A stretch of 64,000 nucleotides of DNA from assembly GCF_001613165.1 (NCBI RefSeq), contig NZ_BDBV01000050.1:62001-126000 (forward strand), read 5' to 3'. The position numbers and the translations under genes were made by a program. How positions within the stretch are numbered: the stretch's first letter is position 1; each line of letters opens with the position of its first letter. Of the stretch, positions 33,475 through 42,528 are shown in pieces. This stretch comes from Nocardia mexicana NBRC 108244 (GTDB lineage Bacteria; Actinomycetota; Actinomycetes; Mycobacteriales; Mycobacteriaceae). The notes below the pieces were generated by a model, which was not told where the DNA came from, made no database searches, and was given only the letters and a program-made list of their open reading frames with translations.

Positions 33475-35499
33475 GTGAACGAATTTTCCGTCTGCGCTGA
33501 TTCCTCCGCCGAGCTGGTGGAGCAGTTGCGGGCTGCGCACCGGCGGGTGGCGGTCGAACAGGCGGAGAAGATTCGGCTGGAGACCATGCTGTATCGGTGG
33601 CGGCGCTGTCAGGAACTGGAGTTGCGGGTCAATCCCGCATTTGCCGGACAGTCGGCGGCTACCGAGATCGGGGTGGTGCTGAGATCCTCACAGCGGCAAG
33701 CGGATCGGGAGATCGATCTGGGGTTGGCTCTCGAACATCGGCTGCCCCACTCGCGCCGCGCGTTCGGCTGTGGCCGCATTGATCTGACGAAGGTCCAGGT
33801 GATCTGCACGGAGTTGCAGAATGTGGATGAGGAGCTGGTGGCCGAGCTGGAGCCCCGCATCGTCGCCTACGCCGAGACCGTGGACCCTGCCCGGTTGAAG
33901 CGTGCGATCCGTCGCTGGGTTCTCGAGGCCGACCCGGCCGGGCAGGCCGAGCGGCGCAAGCAGGCCGAGCAGGACCGGTACGTGAACGTGGCCGCGCAGG
34001 ACAACGGTACCGCCCAGGTCGATGCCGTGCTCCCCGCGGCGGGTGGGCAGACCTTGTACGCACGACTGCGGGAGATGGCGAATTCACAATGCTGCGCCCG
34101 AGATCCGCGCACCACCGGCCAGCGTCGCGCCGACGCCCTGGTCGCGCTCGCCGACGGCAGTGGGCGGCTGACATGCCAATGCGGGCGGCGTGACTGCCCG
34201 CATGCAGACATGGTGGCAGACGAACCCCGTAAACCACTGGTGCAGGTGGGCGTATCGGCGGAGACCCTGGCCGGACTGCAGGACAACCCCGCCCTGCTCG
34301 CCGGATTCGGCGCCATCGATGCCGAATTGGCTCGCCAGATTGCGAGTCACGCCCGCTTCCAAGTGTTCCCGGAATACGAGGCAACCAGCGCGGAGCGAGG
34401 CGAGAGCGTTATTGAAGCGGAGCGAGGCGAGAGCGGTATTGAAGTAGCGCAGCGGAACGAGGGCGGTATCGACACCGGAGAGCGGGACGAGAGCGGTATC
34501 GATATTGCAGTAGCGCAGCACGGCGAGGGCGGTATCGACACAGCTCAGCGGGACGGGAACGGTGTCGAGGCAGCACAACGGAACCGCGGCGATACCGCAG
34601 CGACGCCACAGTCCGGCGGTCACGCCGGTGGGATGCGGTTCCCGCCCGATACCTCGCAACTCGACGATGACATCGGCGCGCCGGAGCAATCCGTCGGCGA
34701 TGCTGGCCGGGCTCGGCGGCTTGGCGGTGATGCTGGTCGGGCTGGGCAGCGTGGTGGAGATGCTGACCTGGCTGCACAACCTGACGACGACGCTGATCGG
34801 ACGGTGACGGCGGTGGGTGCTGCGGCACCTGCCTGGTGCAGTGCGGAGCCGGGTCGGGAGGGTGCCGAATCCGAATCGGGCACTCATTGTGTCGGCGGGC
34901 GAGATGAGCGATCACCCACCGCATCCGGCTCTGGCAACCTCCGGTACCGGCCCGGTGCGCGTTTGGCGGCTCGGGTTCGTGCGCTCGACGGTGTGTGCCG
35001 CGCTCCTGGCTGTCGAACGCCTGCCGCCGCGGCTGATCTGGACCACCACGTTCCGTTCGACCACTCCGATCCGGCGGGTGGCGGACACACGACCGAAGAA
35101 AACCTCAGCTGCCGTTGCCGACGCCACCACCGCCTGAAGACCCTCGCCGACAACGGCGCCAATGGCTGGCGCATCCGTCAGCACCCAGGCCGTCGCCACG
35201 AGTGGCGCACGCCCACAGGGGAAATCGCGATCACGGAGCCCGAGGGTGCGCCATATCTGTTTCCGGCTACGCCCGTTCCGCCTGCCGCGACAATCGATGT
35301 ACCCGCTCGCGATCGGTACGCTCGATCACCGATCGACCCGGGCGCCGTCGAGGCGGAGCTCACAGAATTGGTGCACGTCTATGTCCCGCCCGCCAGGCGG
35401 CGCCCGCGTGTATCCGCGGAGGAACGGGTCGGCGGTGCGACCGCAGTATTGTCGAATTCTGTGACCCGCCAAGGCAATTCAGAATGTCCGCCGTTCTGA
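33475..35499 (+). CDS. HNH endonuclease-signature protein, DUF222 (13E12 type), with repetitive linker
   Basis: This protein of about 674 residues has an N-terminal DUF222 domain (about 1-290: VEQAEKIRLETMLYRW, AATEIGVVLRSSQRQADREI, RIDLTKVQVICTEL). A C-terminal HNH domain has CRAPGCRTPAAAADLDHHVPFDHS and ENLSCRCRRHHRLKT. Between them, about residues 295-365 form degenerate repeats of roughly 10-12 residues built on AERGESGIE / AQRNEGGID units, then an Asp/Gly/Ala/Arg-rich stretch. DUF222-HNH proteins are multicopy in mycolata; their role is unknown, and the M. tuberculosis 13E12 repeats can carry phage/IS insertions. Start GTG 33475 is chosen because of the TATAAT just upstream. Confidence 0.88.
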   Translation: MNEFSVCADSSAELVEQLRAAHRRVAVEQAEKIRLETMLYRWRRCQELELRVNPAFAGQSAATEIGVVLRSSQRQADREIDLGLALEHRLPHSRRAFGCGRIDLTKVQVICTELQNVDEELVAELEPRIVAYAETVDPARLKRAIRRWVLEADPAGQAERRKQAEQDRYVNVAAQDNGTAQVDAVLPAAGGQTLYARLREMANSQCCARDPRTTGQRRADALVALADGSGRLTCQCGRRDCPHADMVADEPRKPLVQVGVSAETLAGLQDNPALLAGFGAIDAELARQIASHARFQVFPEYEATSAERGESVIEAERGESGIEVAQRNEGGIDTGERDESGIDIAVAQHGEGGIDTAQRDGNGVEAAQRNRGDTAATPQSGGHAGGMRFPPDTSQLDDDIGAPEQSVGDAGRARRLGGDAGRAGQRGGDADLAAQPDDDADRTVTAVGAAAPAWCSAEPGREGAESESGTHCVGGRDERSPTASGSGNLRYRPGARLAARVRALDGVCRAPGCRTPAAAADLDHHVPFDHSDPAGGGHTTEENLSCRCRRHHRLKTLADNGANGWRIRQHPGRRHEWRTPTGEIAITEPEGAPYLFPATPVPPAATIDVPARDRYARSPIDPGAVEAELTELVHVYVPPARRRPRVSAEERVGGATAVLSNSVTRQGNSECPPF

Positions 35500-35691
35500 A
35501 GCCATCGGTGATGGTGCGTGGCCCCGACGAGTGGCCGGTGTGGCGGACGATGCGGCTGGAAGCGGGCCGCGTCGAATAGTTGTCCGCAAACCCAGCCGTG
35601 GGAATGCTCGCGCGGCGCCCCACGCGCGTCGGTTGCCATACTGGCCGCCCTGTTGGAGGCCGGGTGCGGCCGGTCTGCCGGAACGAGGAAG

Positions 35692-36129
35692 ATGGTTGTC
35701 GTAGCGGTTCTGGGGTGGGGGTTTGTTGCGGGGCTTGTCAATTCGGCCGCGATGGTGCTGTTGTACCTCAGTCCGTGGGTGAAGCGAATACACGCCGCCC
35801 ACGCTGCGGTCGCTACGCACAGCGCCGTCGGTGGTGCGGTGCGGGAAGCGCCGGAAAGACCGCACAGCCTCGCACGGCAATTCCTCGGTACCCAGGTCGA
35901 GGTCTACATCATGACAATCGGATTCGCCTGGTTGTTTCCGACGCCGGGGGTGACGGGACTTGAGGGCGCGATGCTGCTGGCGATCCTCTTCGGCGCACTG
36001 CGGGTCGTCGCCCCGGTCTGGGCCCTGTGGGAACAGGGGACGTACTCCCGCGGCTATCTGGCGGTGGAGATCACCAGTGGGCTGCTCGGCAGCATCGTCG
36101 TCGTGCTGACGCTTTACCTGCTCATGTGA
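35692..36129 (+). CDS. Hypothetical integral membrane protein
   Basis: This 145-residue protein has about four hydrophobic segments (VVVAVLGWGFVAGLVNSAAM, VYIMTIGFAWLFPTPG, AMLLAILFGALRVVAPVWAL, GLLGSIVVVLTLYLL) with a polar loop after the first. The arrangement recalls DUF1761-type membrane proteins, but I cannot confirm the family. ATG 35692 has GAGGAAG upstream; the extension to 35518 lacks support. Confidence 0.68.
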   Translation: MVVVAVLGWGFVAGLVNSAAMVLLYLSPWVKRIHAAHAAVATHSAVGGAVREAPERPHSLARQFLGTQVEVYIMTIGFAWLFPTPGVTGLEGAMLLAILFGALRVVAPVWALWEQGTYSRGYLAVEITSGLLGSIVVVLTLYLLM

Positions 36130-36196
36130 GACTGTCCGGAATGTTCCGCACGAACGCCCGGTTACTACCCCCGGCCGATGCGGACAGGAGTGGACA

Positions 36197-37102
36197 ATGG
36201 GAGCAAACGAGCAGGCGCGAGTCACGGTGATCGGCCTCGGGCAGATGGGTGGCACCCTCGCCGATGCCTTTCTGGCGGCGGGCCACCGGGTTACGGTGTG
36301 GAATCGCAGCGCGGACAAGGTGAAACCGTTCGTCGATCGCGGCGCTCAGGCGGCGGAATCGGTGCCGGAAGCCGTTCGCGCGGGCGATGTCGTGGTGGTG
36401 GTACTGCCGGATTACGAGGTGGCGCAGCGGGTTCTCGATCCGGTGGCCGCCGACCTCGCCGGAAAGACGGTGGTGCAGTTGACATCCGGGACGCCGGAGC
36501 AGGCCCGTACGGCCGGGAACTGGGCGCACGGGCATGGAATCGCCTATCTGGACGGTGCGGCCATGAGCGGGACCACGCTGGTCGGGCGGCCCGAGGCGCT
36601 GTTCGTCTTCGGCGGCGCCACCGCGACCTTCGCGGCACATCGGAATGTCTTGCGGGCCTTGGGAAATCCGGTGCACCTCGGTGACGACCCCGGACTGGCC
36701 GGGCTCTACGACACCGCGCTGTTCGGCCTGATCTGGGGCACCCTGAGCGGCTTCTACCACGGCACGGCGCTGGCCCGCGCGGACGGCGTCGACGCTCGAT
36801 CCTTCGCCGAGGTGGCGGCCGAACACCTGTCCTTCCTCGCCTACCTGCTGCGCGAGCACGCCGGTCAGATCGACGACGGCGTCTATCCCGCCGAGGACGG
36901 CTCCCTCGACGTACACGCCGCGGCCATGGACCACCTGATCGACACCAGCAGGCAATTCGGCGTCGAGACCGCGGTGCCGGAGCTCTTCGCCGCGCTGATC
37001 CAGCGTGGTCGCCGCGCCGGACTGGGCAGCGAAGGGATCGCCTCGATCGTCCGGCCGGTCCTCGGCAATGCGGCGGTTCGGCCGGACGGGGTTTCGCGGT
37101 GA
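36197..37102 (+). CDS. NAD(P)-binding oxidoreductase, imine reductase-like
   Basis: This 301-residue protein is built like the 6-phosphogluconate / 3-hydroxyisobutyrate dehydrogenase superfamily: ARVTVIGLGQMGGTLADAFLAAGHRVTVWNRS at the N-terminus (GxGxxG with the NADPH-type NRS). GAAMSGTTLVGRPEALFVFGG replaces the usual catalytic region, and a C-terminal helical domain follows. These features fit imine reductases (IREDs), which reduce cyclic imines with NADPH. The lysine of true beta-hydroxyacid dehydrogenases is not seen at its usual place. ATG 36197 follows CAGGAG. The next gene is 58 bp on. Confidence 0.78.
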   Translation: MGANEQARVTVIGLGQMGGTLADAFLAAGHRVTVWNRSADKVKPFVDRGAQAAESVPEAVRAGDVVVVVLPDYEVAQRVLDPVAADLAGKTVVQLTSGTPEQARTAGNWAHGHGIAYLDGAAMSGTTLVGRPEALFVFGGATATFAAHRNVLRALGNPVHLGDDPGLAGLYDTALFGLIWGTLSGFYHGTALARADGVDARSFAEVAAEHLSFLAYLLREHAGQIDDGVYPAEDGSLDVHAAAMDHLIDTSRQFGVETAVPELFAALIQRGRRAGLGSEGIASIVRPVLGNAAVRPDGVSR

Positions 37103-37159
37103 CCGCCGTCGCCGCGGTCCTCTAATCTGGGCGGGCGCATCACATCGGAGGAGAAGGCG

Positions 37160-37567
37160 ATGGCCAAGTACCTGCTGCTCAAGCACTACCGCGGCGCTCC
37201 GGCGGCGGTCAACGACGTGCCGATGGATCAGTGGACGCCGGAGGAGATCTCGGCGCATATGCGGTACATGGACGACTTCGCGGCCCGGCTGGAGCGGACC
37301 GGCGAGTTCGTCACCCACGCGGCGCTCGCAACCGAGGGGACGTTCGTCCGTTCCGACGGTGCGGGCCGCCCGCCGGTCACCGACGGACCGTTCGTCGAGA
37401 CCAAGGACCTCATCGCGGGCTGGATGGTGATCGACGTCGACACCTACGAGCGCGCCGTCGAACTGGCCGGAGAACTGTCCGCGGCCCCCGGGGCGGGCGG
37501 GAAGCCCATCTACGAGTGGCTCGAGTTGCGGCCCTTCCTGACCGCGCCGCCGACGATCACGGAGTGA
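37160..37567 (+). CDS. YCII/DGPF-domain protein
   Basis: This 135-residue protein has MAKYLLLKHYRG at the start, WTPEEISAHMRYMDDFAARL, and the family name motif in VTDGPFVETKDLIAGWMVIDV. DGPF (YCII-related) proteins are co-encoded with ECF42 sigma factors, here 28 bp downstream; their biochemical role is unknown. ATG 37160 follows GGAGGAGAAGG. Confidence 0.9.
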   Translation: MAKYLLLKHYRGAPAAVNDVPMDQWTPEEISAHMRYMDDFAARLERTGEFVTHAALATEGTFVRSDGAGRPPVTDGPFVETKDLIAGWMVIDVDTYERAVELAGELSAAPGAGGKPIYEWLELRPFLTAPPTITE

Positions 37568-37595
37568 CCTCGCCGGGGAACGGAGTGACGACCGG

Positions 37596-38735
37596 ATGAA
37601 CGAGACGCTGATCCGGAGCCTCACGCCGAGCGTGCTCGCGGTTCTCGTCCGCCGCGGAGCGGATTTCGCGACGGCCGAGGACGCCGTGCAGGACGCGCTG
37701 GTCGAGGCGGTCCGAGCCTGGCCCGCCGACCCGCCGCAGGATCCGAAGGGGTGGCTGGTCACCGTCGCCTGGCGCAAATTCCTCGACGCGACCCGGGCCG
37801 ACGCCGCCCGCCGCAGGCGTGAGGACCGCGTCGACGACGAGCCGGTCCCCGAATCCGTGCCCGCGGTGGACGACACGCTGCAGCTCTACTTCCTCTGCGC
37901 GCACCCGTCGTTGACGCCGTCGTCGGCGGTCGCGCTGACGCTGCGCGCCGTGGGTGGGCTGACCACCCGCCAGATCGCCGAGGCCTACCTGGTGCCCGAG
38001 GCGACCATGGCGCAGCGGATCAGCCGCGCAAAACGCACGGTCTCGGGCGTGCGGTTCGATCAGCCCGGCGATGTCGCCACCGTGCTGCGCGTTCTCTACC
38101 TGGTCTTCAACGAGGGTTACTCGGGCGACGTCGATCTCGCCGCCGAGGCCATCCGGCTCACCCGGCAACTCGCGTCCGCGATCGACCATCCCGAGGTGGC
38201 GGGGCTGCTCGCGCTCATGCTGCTGCACCACGCCCGGCGCTCCTCGCGGACCGCGCCCGACGGCAGCCTGGTGCCGCTCGCCGAACAGGACCGCGGCCGA
38301 TGGGATACCGGGGCGATCGCCGAGGGCGTCGAGATCCTGCAGGCCGCCCTCGCCCGGGACCGGCTGGGCGAATTCCAGGCCCAGGCCGCGATCGCGGCGC
38401 TGCACGCCGACGCGCCCACCGCCGCGGAGACCGACTGGGCGCAGATCGTCGAGTGGTACGACGAACTCGCGGCCCTGACCGACAGCCCGATCGTCCGGCT
38501 CAACCGCGCGGTGGCCGTGGGGGAGGCCGACGGGCCGCGCGCCGGGCTGGCGGCCCTTGCGGCACTGGACGATTCGCTGCCGCGCCACACCGCCGCATCG
38601 GCGTACCTGCACGAGCGCGACGGCGACCTGGCGACGGCCGCACGGATGTACGCCGAGGCCGCCCGGAAGGCATCCAACCTGGCCGAGCGCGACTACCTGA
38701 CCCGCCAGGCCGCCCGCATCAACACCCGTCGCTGA
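37596..38735 (+). CDS. ECF42-type RNA polymerase sigma factor
   Basis: This 379-residue sigma factor has an ECF core: region 2 (TAEDAVQDALVEAVRAWPADPPQDPKGWLVTVAWRKFLD) and region 4 (LRAVGGLTTRQIAEAYLVPEATMAQRISRAKRTV). A C-terminal extension of about 190 residues has helical, TPR-like character (DLAAEAIRLTRQLASAI, RLNRAVAVGEADGPRAGLAAL, YLHERDGDLATAARMYAEAARKA). That extension and the preceding DGPF gene are the hallmarks of the ECF42 group. No anti-sigma factor is adjacent, as expected. Start ATG 37596. Confidence 0.92.
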   Translation: MNETLIRSLTPSVLAVLVRRGADFATAEDAVQDALVEAVRAWPADPPQDPKGWLVTVAWRKFLDATRADAARRRREDRVDDEPVPESVPAVDDTLQLYFLCAHPSLTPSSAVALTLRAVGGLTTRQIAEAYLVPEATMAQRISRAKRTVSGVRFDQPGDVATVLRVLYLVFNEGYSGDVDLAAEAIRLTRQLASAIDHPEVAGLLALMLLHHARRSSRTAPDGSLVPLAEQDRGRWDTGAIAEGVEILQAALARDRLGEFQAQAAIAALHADAPTAAETDWAQIVEWYDELAALTDSPIVRLNRAVAVGEADGPRAGLAALAALDDSLPRHTAASAYLHERDGDLATAARMYAEAARKASNLAERDYLTRQAARINTRR

Positions 38736-38908
38736 TCGGCCGCGCGTCTCTCCGACCGTCAACGACGGCGCAGGCGGCGGAACCTGGTGAGGGCGCGCCC
38801 GTTTCGCGGTCGGGGCCACAGCCGAATCCGAACCCCGCTCGGGCGACGGGGCTGCCGTCGCTGCTGATCGGTTCTCCGAAAACCGTTGTGGTGCTGGCAC
38901 GTTCGCAA

Positions 38909-40219
38909 TCAGGCCTGACGCGGCTCGTGCCCGACTGTCGTGGCGGTTGTGCGCCGAGTGGCCTGCGGCGGGTGGGTTTCGTACATGCGGAGGCCGACAA
39001 TCAATGCCGCGGCGGCGCTGACGGCCGCGGCGGCCCATACCGCGGCGTGCAGGCCCATCAGGTCGGCGACGATGCCGCCCAGGATCGCGCCGGCGGCGTA
39101 GCCGAGGTCGCGCCAGACGCGGTAGACGCCGACCGCGCGGCCCCGCCAGGTGGGATGGGCGACGTCGCCGATCACGGCCAATAGTGTCGGGTAGACCATG
39201 GCGGTTCCTGCTCCCAGCAGTACAGTCCCGGCCGCCCAACCCGGAAAGCCTTGGGAGAGAGCGATAATCGTGAGCGCGGCGCCCTGGACGGCCATGCCGA
39301 TGACGATGAGCCACTTGCGGCCGATGCGGTCGGACAGGCCGCCGGTGACGAGCTGGCCCGCGCCCCACACTCCGGGATACAACGCGAACAGCAGGCCGAT
39401 CTGCCCGACGGAGAGGTCGGCGGTGGCGAACAGCAGCGGGAACAGTCCCCACGACAACCCGAAGTTGAGGTTGTTCACCAGCCCCGCGAGGCTGGCCGAG
39501 GCCAAAGCTGGTTCTTTCCACGTGGTTTGGGCAGCGATTTCCCGATCGGTCAGCTCGGCGCGCAGGCCCTCGGTGCGGGGCGTATGCCTCGCCGCCTCCA
39601 GGCGCGCGTGGTCGCGCGTCTCGCGCACGAAGGCTCCCGACAGCAGCAAAGCCAATGCCGCGTAGGCGATTCCGAGCAGGAACGGCGCCGGGCGCAGGCC
39701 GTACTGTTCGGCCAGCCAGCCCGCGAGGAGGGAGCTTATCGCGACGGCCCCGTAGCCCGCGGCCTCGTTGAAGCCCATGGCCAGGCCGCGGCGCGCGGGG
39801 CCGACCAGATCGATCTTCATCACCACCGTGGTAGACCAGGTCAGGCCCTGGTTGATGCCGAGCAGCACGTTGGCCGCCACCACCCACCACCAGTTCGGGG
39901 CGGCGATCAGCAACAGCGGCACCGGGAGCGCGAACAGCCAGCCGACCAGCAGGACCGGTTTGCGGCCGTAGCGGTCGGACCAGGTGCCCGCGAAGTAGTT
40001 GGCGGCGGCCTTGGTGATTCCGAACGCCGCGACGTAGGTGAAGATGAATGTGTAACCGGTGAGGCCGAATACGGAGTCGGCCAGCAGCGGCAGCACCGTC
40101 TGCTGCTGGCCGACCATCCCGCCGACCAGAGCGTTGACGGCCACGAGCAAGGTGAACTGGGCAGCGTTGTGCCGCAACCCCAGTACCGGCGGCGGGTGGC
40201 CGGTGCGGGCCAGGCTCAC
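38909..40219 (-). CDS. Major facilitator superfamily transporter
   Basis: This 436-residue protein has about twelve hydrophobic segments and MFS loop motifs: AGTWSDRYGRKPVLLVGW between helices 2 and 3, and GGLSDRIGRKWLIVIGM in the second half. GTG 40219 overlaps the stop of the metallo-beta-lactamase/rhodanese gene (GTGA), so the two are co-translated. The same gene pair behind an ArsR regulator suggests export or import of a sulfur compound or toxic ion, which is inference. Confidence 0.88.
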   Translation of the reverse strand: MSLARTGHPPPVLGLRHNAAQFTLLVAVNALVGGMVGQQQTVLPLLADSVFGLTGYTFIFTYVAAFGITKAAANYFAGTWSDRYGRKPVLLVGWLFALPVPLLLIAAPNWWWVVAANVLLGINQGLTWSTTVVMKIDLVGPARRGLAMGFNEAAGYGAVAISSLLAGWLAEQYGLRPAPFLLGIAYAALALLLSGAFVRETRDHARLEAARHTPRTEGLRAELTDREIAAQTTWKEPALASASLAGLVNNLNFGLSWGLFPLLFATADLSVGQIGLLFALYPGVWGAGQLVTGGLSDRIGRKWLIVIGMAVQGAALTIIALSQGFPGWAAGTVLLGAGTAMVYPTLLAVIGDVAHPTWRGRAVGVYRVWRDLGYAAGAILGGIVADLMGLHAAVWAAAAVSAAAALIVGLRMYETHPPQATRRTTATTVGHEPRQA

Positions 40220-41583
40220 GGCTGAACCCGCAGTCGCTGTCCGCGCGCGCGGGCGTAGTCGGCGGGATGTCCGGCCAGCACCCGGACGTCGGTGCGCCCG
40301 GCCCGTTCGAGGATGCTGGCGGCACTCATCGCGCGTTCGCCGTGTCCGCACATGACCACCACCGGGCCCTCCGGCAGCCGAATCATGTTCTCCGCCAATG
40401 CTCCCAGTTCGATATTGCGTGCACCGGCGACGTGACCGGCGGTGAACTCGCCGTGCTGACGGATGTCGAGCACCAGGTCGGTGGATGCGGCGGCGGCCTG
40501 ATCGGCCTCGACCAGGTCCACCGCGGCCGAGGCCACCGGCCCGGTCCATGCCGCCATGCCGCCCGCCAATTCTCCTGCGAGGGAATCGAATCCGACCTTG
40601 GCCGCCTCCCAGGCGATGTCGTCGAGACTCTGGTCGCGGCCACGGACGATGATCAGCGGCCGATTCGTGTCGGCCAGCCAGCCCAGCCACGTGGCGAAGA
40701 CCGGACGCAGGGTGACGGACAGCGCACCCGGAATGTGCCCGGCGGCGAAATCGGCGGCCGGGCGCGCATCGATCACCTGCGCACCCTCGGCGACCAGGTC
40801 CTGCACCTCGGATGTGGTCAGCGCGGCGAGGTCGAGGGTGGCACCGAGCACGGCGGGACCCTTGTGGTTCACCTCGGCCAAGCGCAGGAAATAGTCGGGG
40901 AAGGTGCCCAGCGACCCGAGCAGCGCATCGACGAACGCATCCTCGCCGTCGACCTGCAGCAGGGGATTGGTCGCCCGTTCCTTGCCGATGGTGCTGGTCC
41001 GCTCCCCACCGGCCGCGGCCGAGCAGAACGACCCGGCTCCGTGGGTGGGCCACACGGGGGTCTCGTCGGGAAGTTCCATGAGTCGCTGCAGCGAGTGGTA
41101 CTGGGCGCGCGCGAGCGGCACGGTCCGGTCGGGGCCGACCAGATCGGTGCGACCGGCGGTGCCGACCATCAGCGAGCCGCCGGTGAACACGCCCAGCAGC
41201 CGGTCGCCCTCGTGCAGGAGGTAGGAGAGGTGTTCGGGCGAATGGCCGGGCGTGGCCAGCGCTCGCAGTGCGAAGGGCCCCAGCTCGGCGACGTCGCCGT
41301 CGGTCATGCCCGTCACCGCGAACCCGCGCGAGCCGACCTCGGGTGCCAGGACGGTGGCGCCCTCGGTCTCGGCGAGTTCCCGGACTCCGGAGATGAAATC
41401 GGCATGCATGTGGGTCTCCACGGCGAACGCGATGGCCAAGCCGCGGCGGGCGGCTTCGGCCCGCACCGTGCGCAGGTCGCGCTCGGGGTCGAGGACCATC
41501 GCGCGCCCGTCGCCGAGGTCCAGCAGATAGGTGGAGTTGCCCAGCCCTTCGTCGATGACGGGCACAAGGGTGAGAGTCGACAT
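40216..41583 (-). CDS. Metallo-beta-lactamase/rhodanese fusion (persulfide dioxygenase-like)
   Basis: This 455-residue enzyme has an N-terminal metallo-beta-lactamase domain of the ETHE1/CstB kind (AVETHMHADFISGVREL, ATPGHSPEHLSYLL, PTHGAGSFC). Two rhodanese domains follow. The first (VIDARPAADFAAGHIPGALSV) has no cysteine at the active loop (IIVRGRD); the second has it (VVVMCGHGERAMSA). Such proteins oxidise glutathione- or low-molecular-weight-thiol persulfide to sulfite and transfer sulfane sulfur. ATG 41583 faces the ArsR-rhodanese gene across 180 bp. The MFS gene is translationally coupled downstream. Confidence 0.9.
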   Translation of the reverse strand: MSTLTLVPVIDEGLGNSTYLLDLGDGRAMVLDPERDLRTVRAEAARRGLAIAFAVETHMHADFISGVRELAETEGATVLAPEVGSRGFAVTGMTDGDVAELGPFALRALATPGHSPEHLSYLLHEGDRLLGVFTGGSLMVGTAGRTDLVGPDRTVPLARAQYHSLQRLMELPDETPVWPTHGAGSFCSAAAGGERTSTIGKERATNPLLQVDGEDAFVDALLGSLGTFPDYFLRLAEVNHKGPAVLGATLDLAALTTSEVQDLVAEGAQVIDARPAADFAAGHIPGALSVTLRPVFATWLGWLADTNRPLIIVRGRDQSLDDIAWEAAKVGFDSLAGELAGGMAAWTGPVASAAVDLVEADQAAAASTDLVLDIRQHGEFTAGHVAGARNIELGALAENMIRLPEGPVVVMCGHGERAMSAASILERAGRTDVRVLAGHPADYARARGQRLRVQP

Positions 41584-41617
41584 GTGAAGCTCCTACTTCC
41601 TGTCCTGGTAGCGCTGC

Positions 41618-41742
41618 TATTCCGATAAACCATGGAATAACGTAAAATGAGTATTCCATAGATCCATGGAGAAACAAGGGTCGGAGTCTGCGGCCATCGC
41701 GGCGGTAGGTAGCGGGCCGTGGAGGGCCTGGATACGCTATTC
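41618..41742. promoter_or_regulatory. Operator region with TATTCC/GGAATA half-sites
   Basis: Four copies of one half-site lie between the divergent starts: TATTCC 41618-41623, GGAATA 41634-41639, TATTCC 41652-41657 and TATTCC 41737-41742. ATGGAATA (41632-41639) and TATTCCAT (41652-41659) form a perfect 8-bp inverted repeat. The set fits binding by the ArsR-type regulator encoded at 41764, controlling both itself and the sulfur operon. Confidence 0.65.
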
Positions 41743-41763
41743 CACAGAGGATTGGAGGATCGG

Positions 41764-42435
41764 GTGGATTCGTGCGGGACGGCGAACAAGTCGGCGCTCT
41801 ACGACGCCTTCGCGGCCAGCGGTAAGGCGCTGGCGAGCGGCAAACGCCTCGAACTGCTCGATCTGCTGGCGCAGGGCGAGCGGACGGTCGAAGCGCTCGC
41901 CGCCGCGGCCGGGCTGAATCTGACGACGGCGTCGTCGCACCTGCAGACCCTCAAGCAGGCCGGGCTGGTGGCCACCCGCCGGGACGGCGTCCGCATCCAC
42001 TACCGGCTCGCCGGTGCCGACGTCGCGCAGCTGCTCGCGCTGCTGCGGACCGTCGCCGCCGCGCACCAGGCCACCGTGGCACCGGCGCGGGATGCCTACC
42101 TCGGATCCGATGCGGGAGACGAGATGACGCGCGAGGAACTGATCCGCCGCGCCGCCGACGGCGAGGTGACGGTGCTGGATGTCCGCCCGCCCGAGGAGTA
42201 TCGGGCCGGGCACATACCCGGCGCGATCAACATCCCGGTGGACCAGTTGGCCGATCGGATCGGCGAATTGCCCGCCGATGCCGAGGTCGTCGTCTACTGC
42301 CGAGGCGAGTACTGCGTGCTGGCCTACGACGCGGTGCGCCTACTGGCCGATCGCGGACGGCGAGCGGTCCGGCTGCACGACGGCATGCTCGAATGGCGCC
42401 TGGCCGAACTGCCCGTCGACACCGCCCCGGCCTGA
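41764..42435 (+). CDS. ArsR-family regulator fused to a rhodanese domain
   Basis: This 223-residue protein has an N-terminal ArsR winged helix (ASGKRLELLDLLAQGERTVEALAAAAGLNLTTASSHLQTL, about 20-65) and a C-terminal rhodanese domain (EVTVLDVRPPEEYRAGHIPGAINIP) with the active cysteine in VVVYCRGEYC. A second cysteine follows four residues later, and one lies near the N-terminus (DSCGTAN). The fusion suggests sensing of persulfide on the rhodanese cysteine. GTG 41764 is preceded by TTGGAGG; the upstream frame to 41719 crosses an operator half-site. It is divergent from the persulfide-dioxygenase-like gene. Confidence 0.9.
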   Translation: MDSCGTANKSALYDAFAASGKALASGKRLELLDLLAQGERTVEALAAAAGLNLTTASSHLQTLKQAGLVATRRDGVRIHYRLAGADVAQLLALLRTVAAAHQATVAPARDAYLGSDAGDEMTREELIRRAADGEVTVLDVRPPEEYRAGHIPGAINIPVDQLADRIGELPADAEVVVYCRGEYCVLAYDAVRLLADRGRRAVRLHDGMLEWRLAELPVDTAPA

Positions 42436-42528
42436 CCGGGGGCCGCCCGCACTGCCGACCGGCAACGCCTTCCGCAGAATTTGCCCGGTGATCACCGGGG
42501 CGCTACCCGCCGGTGGCACGGTGGGCGT

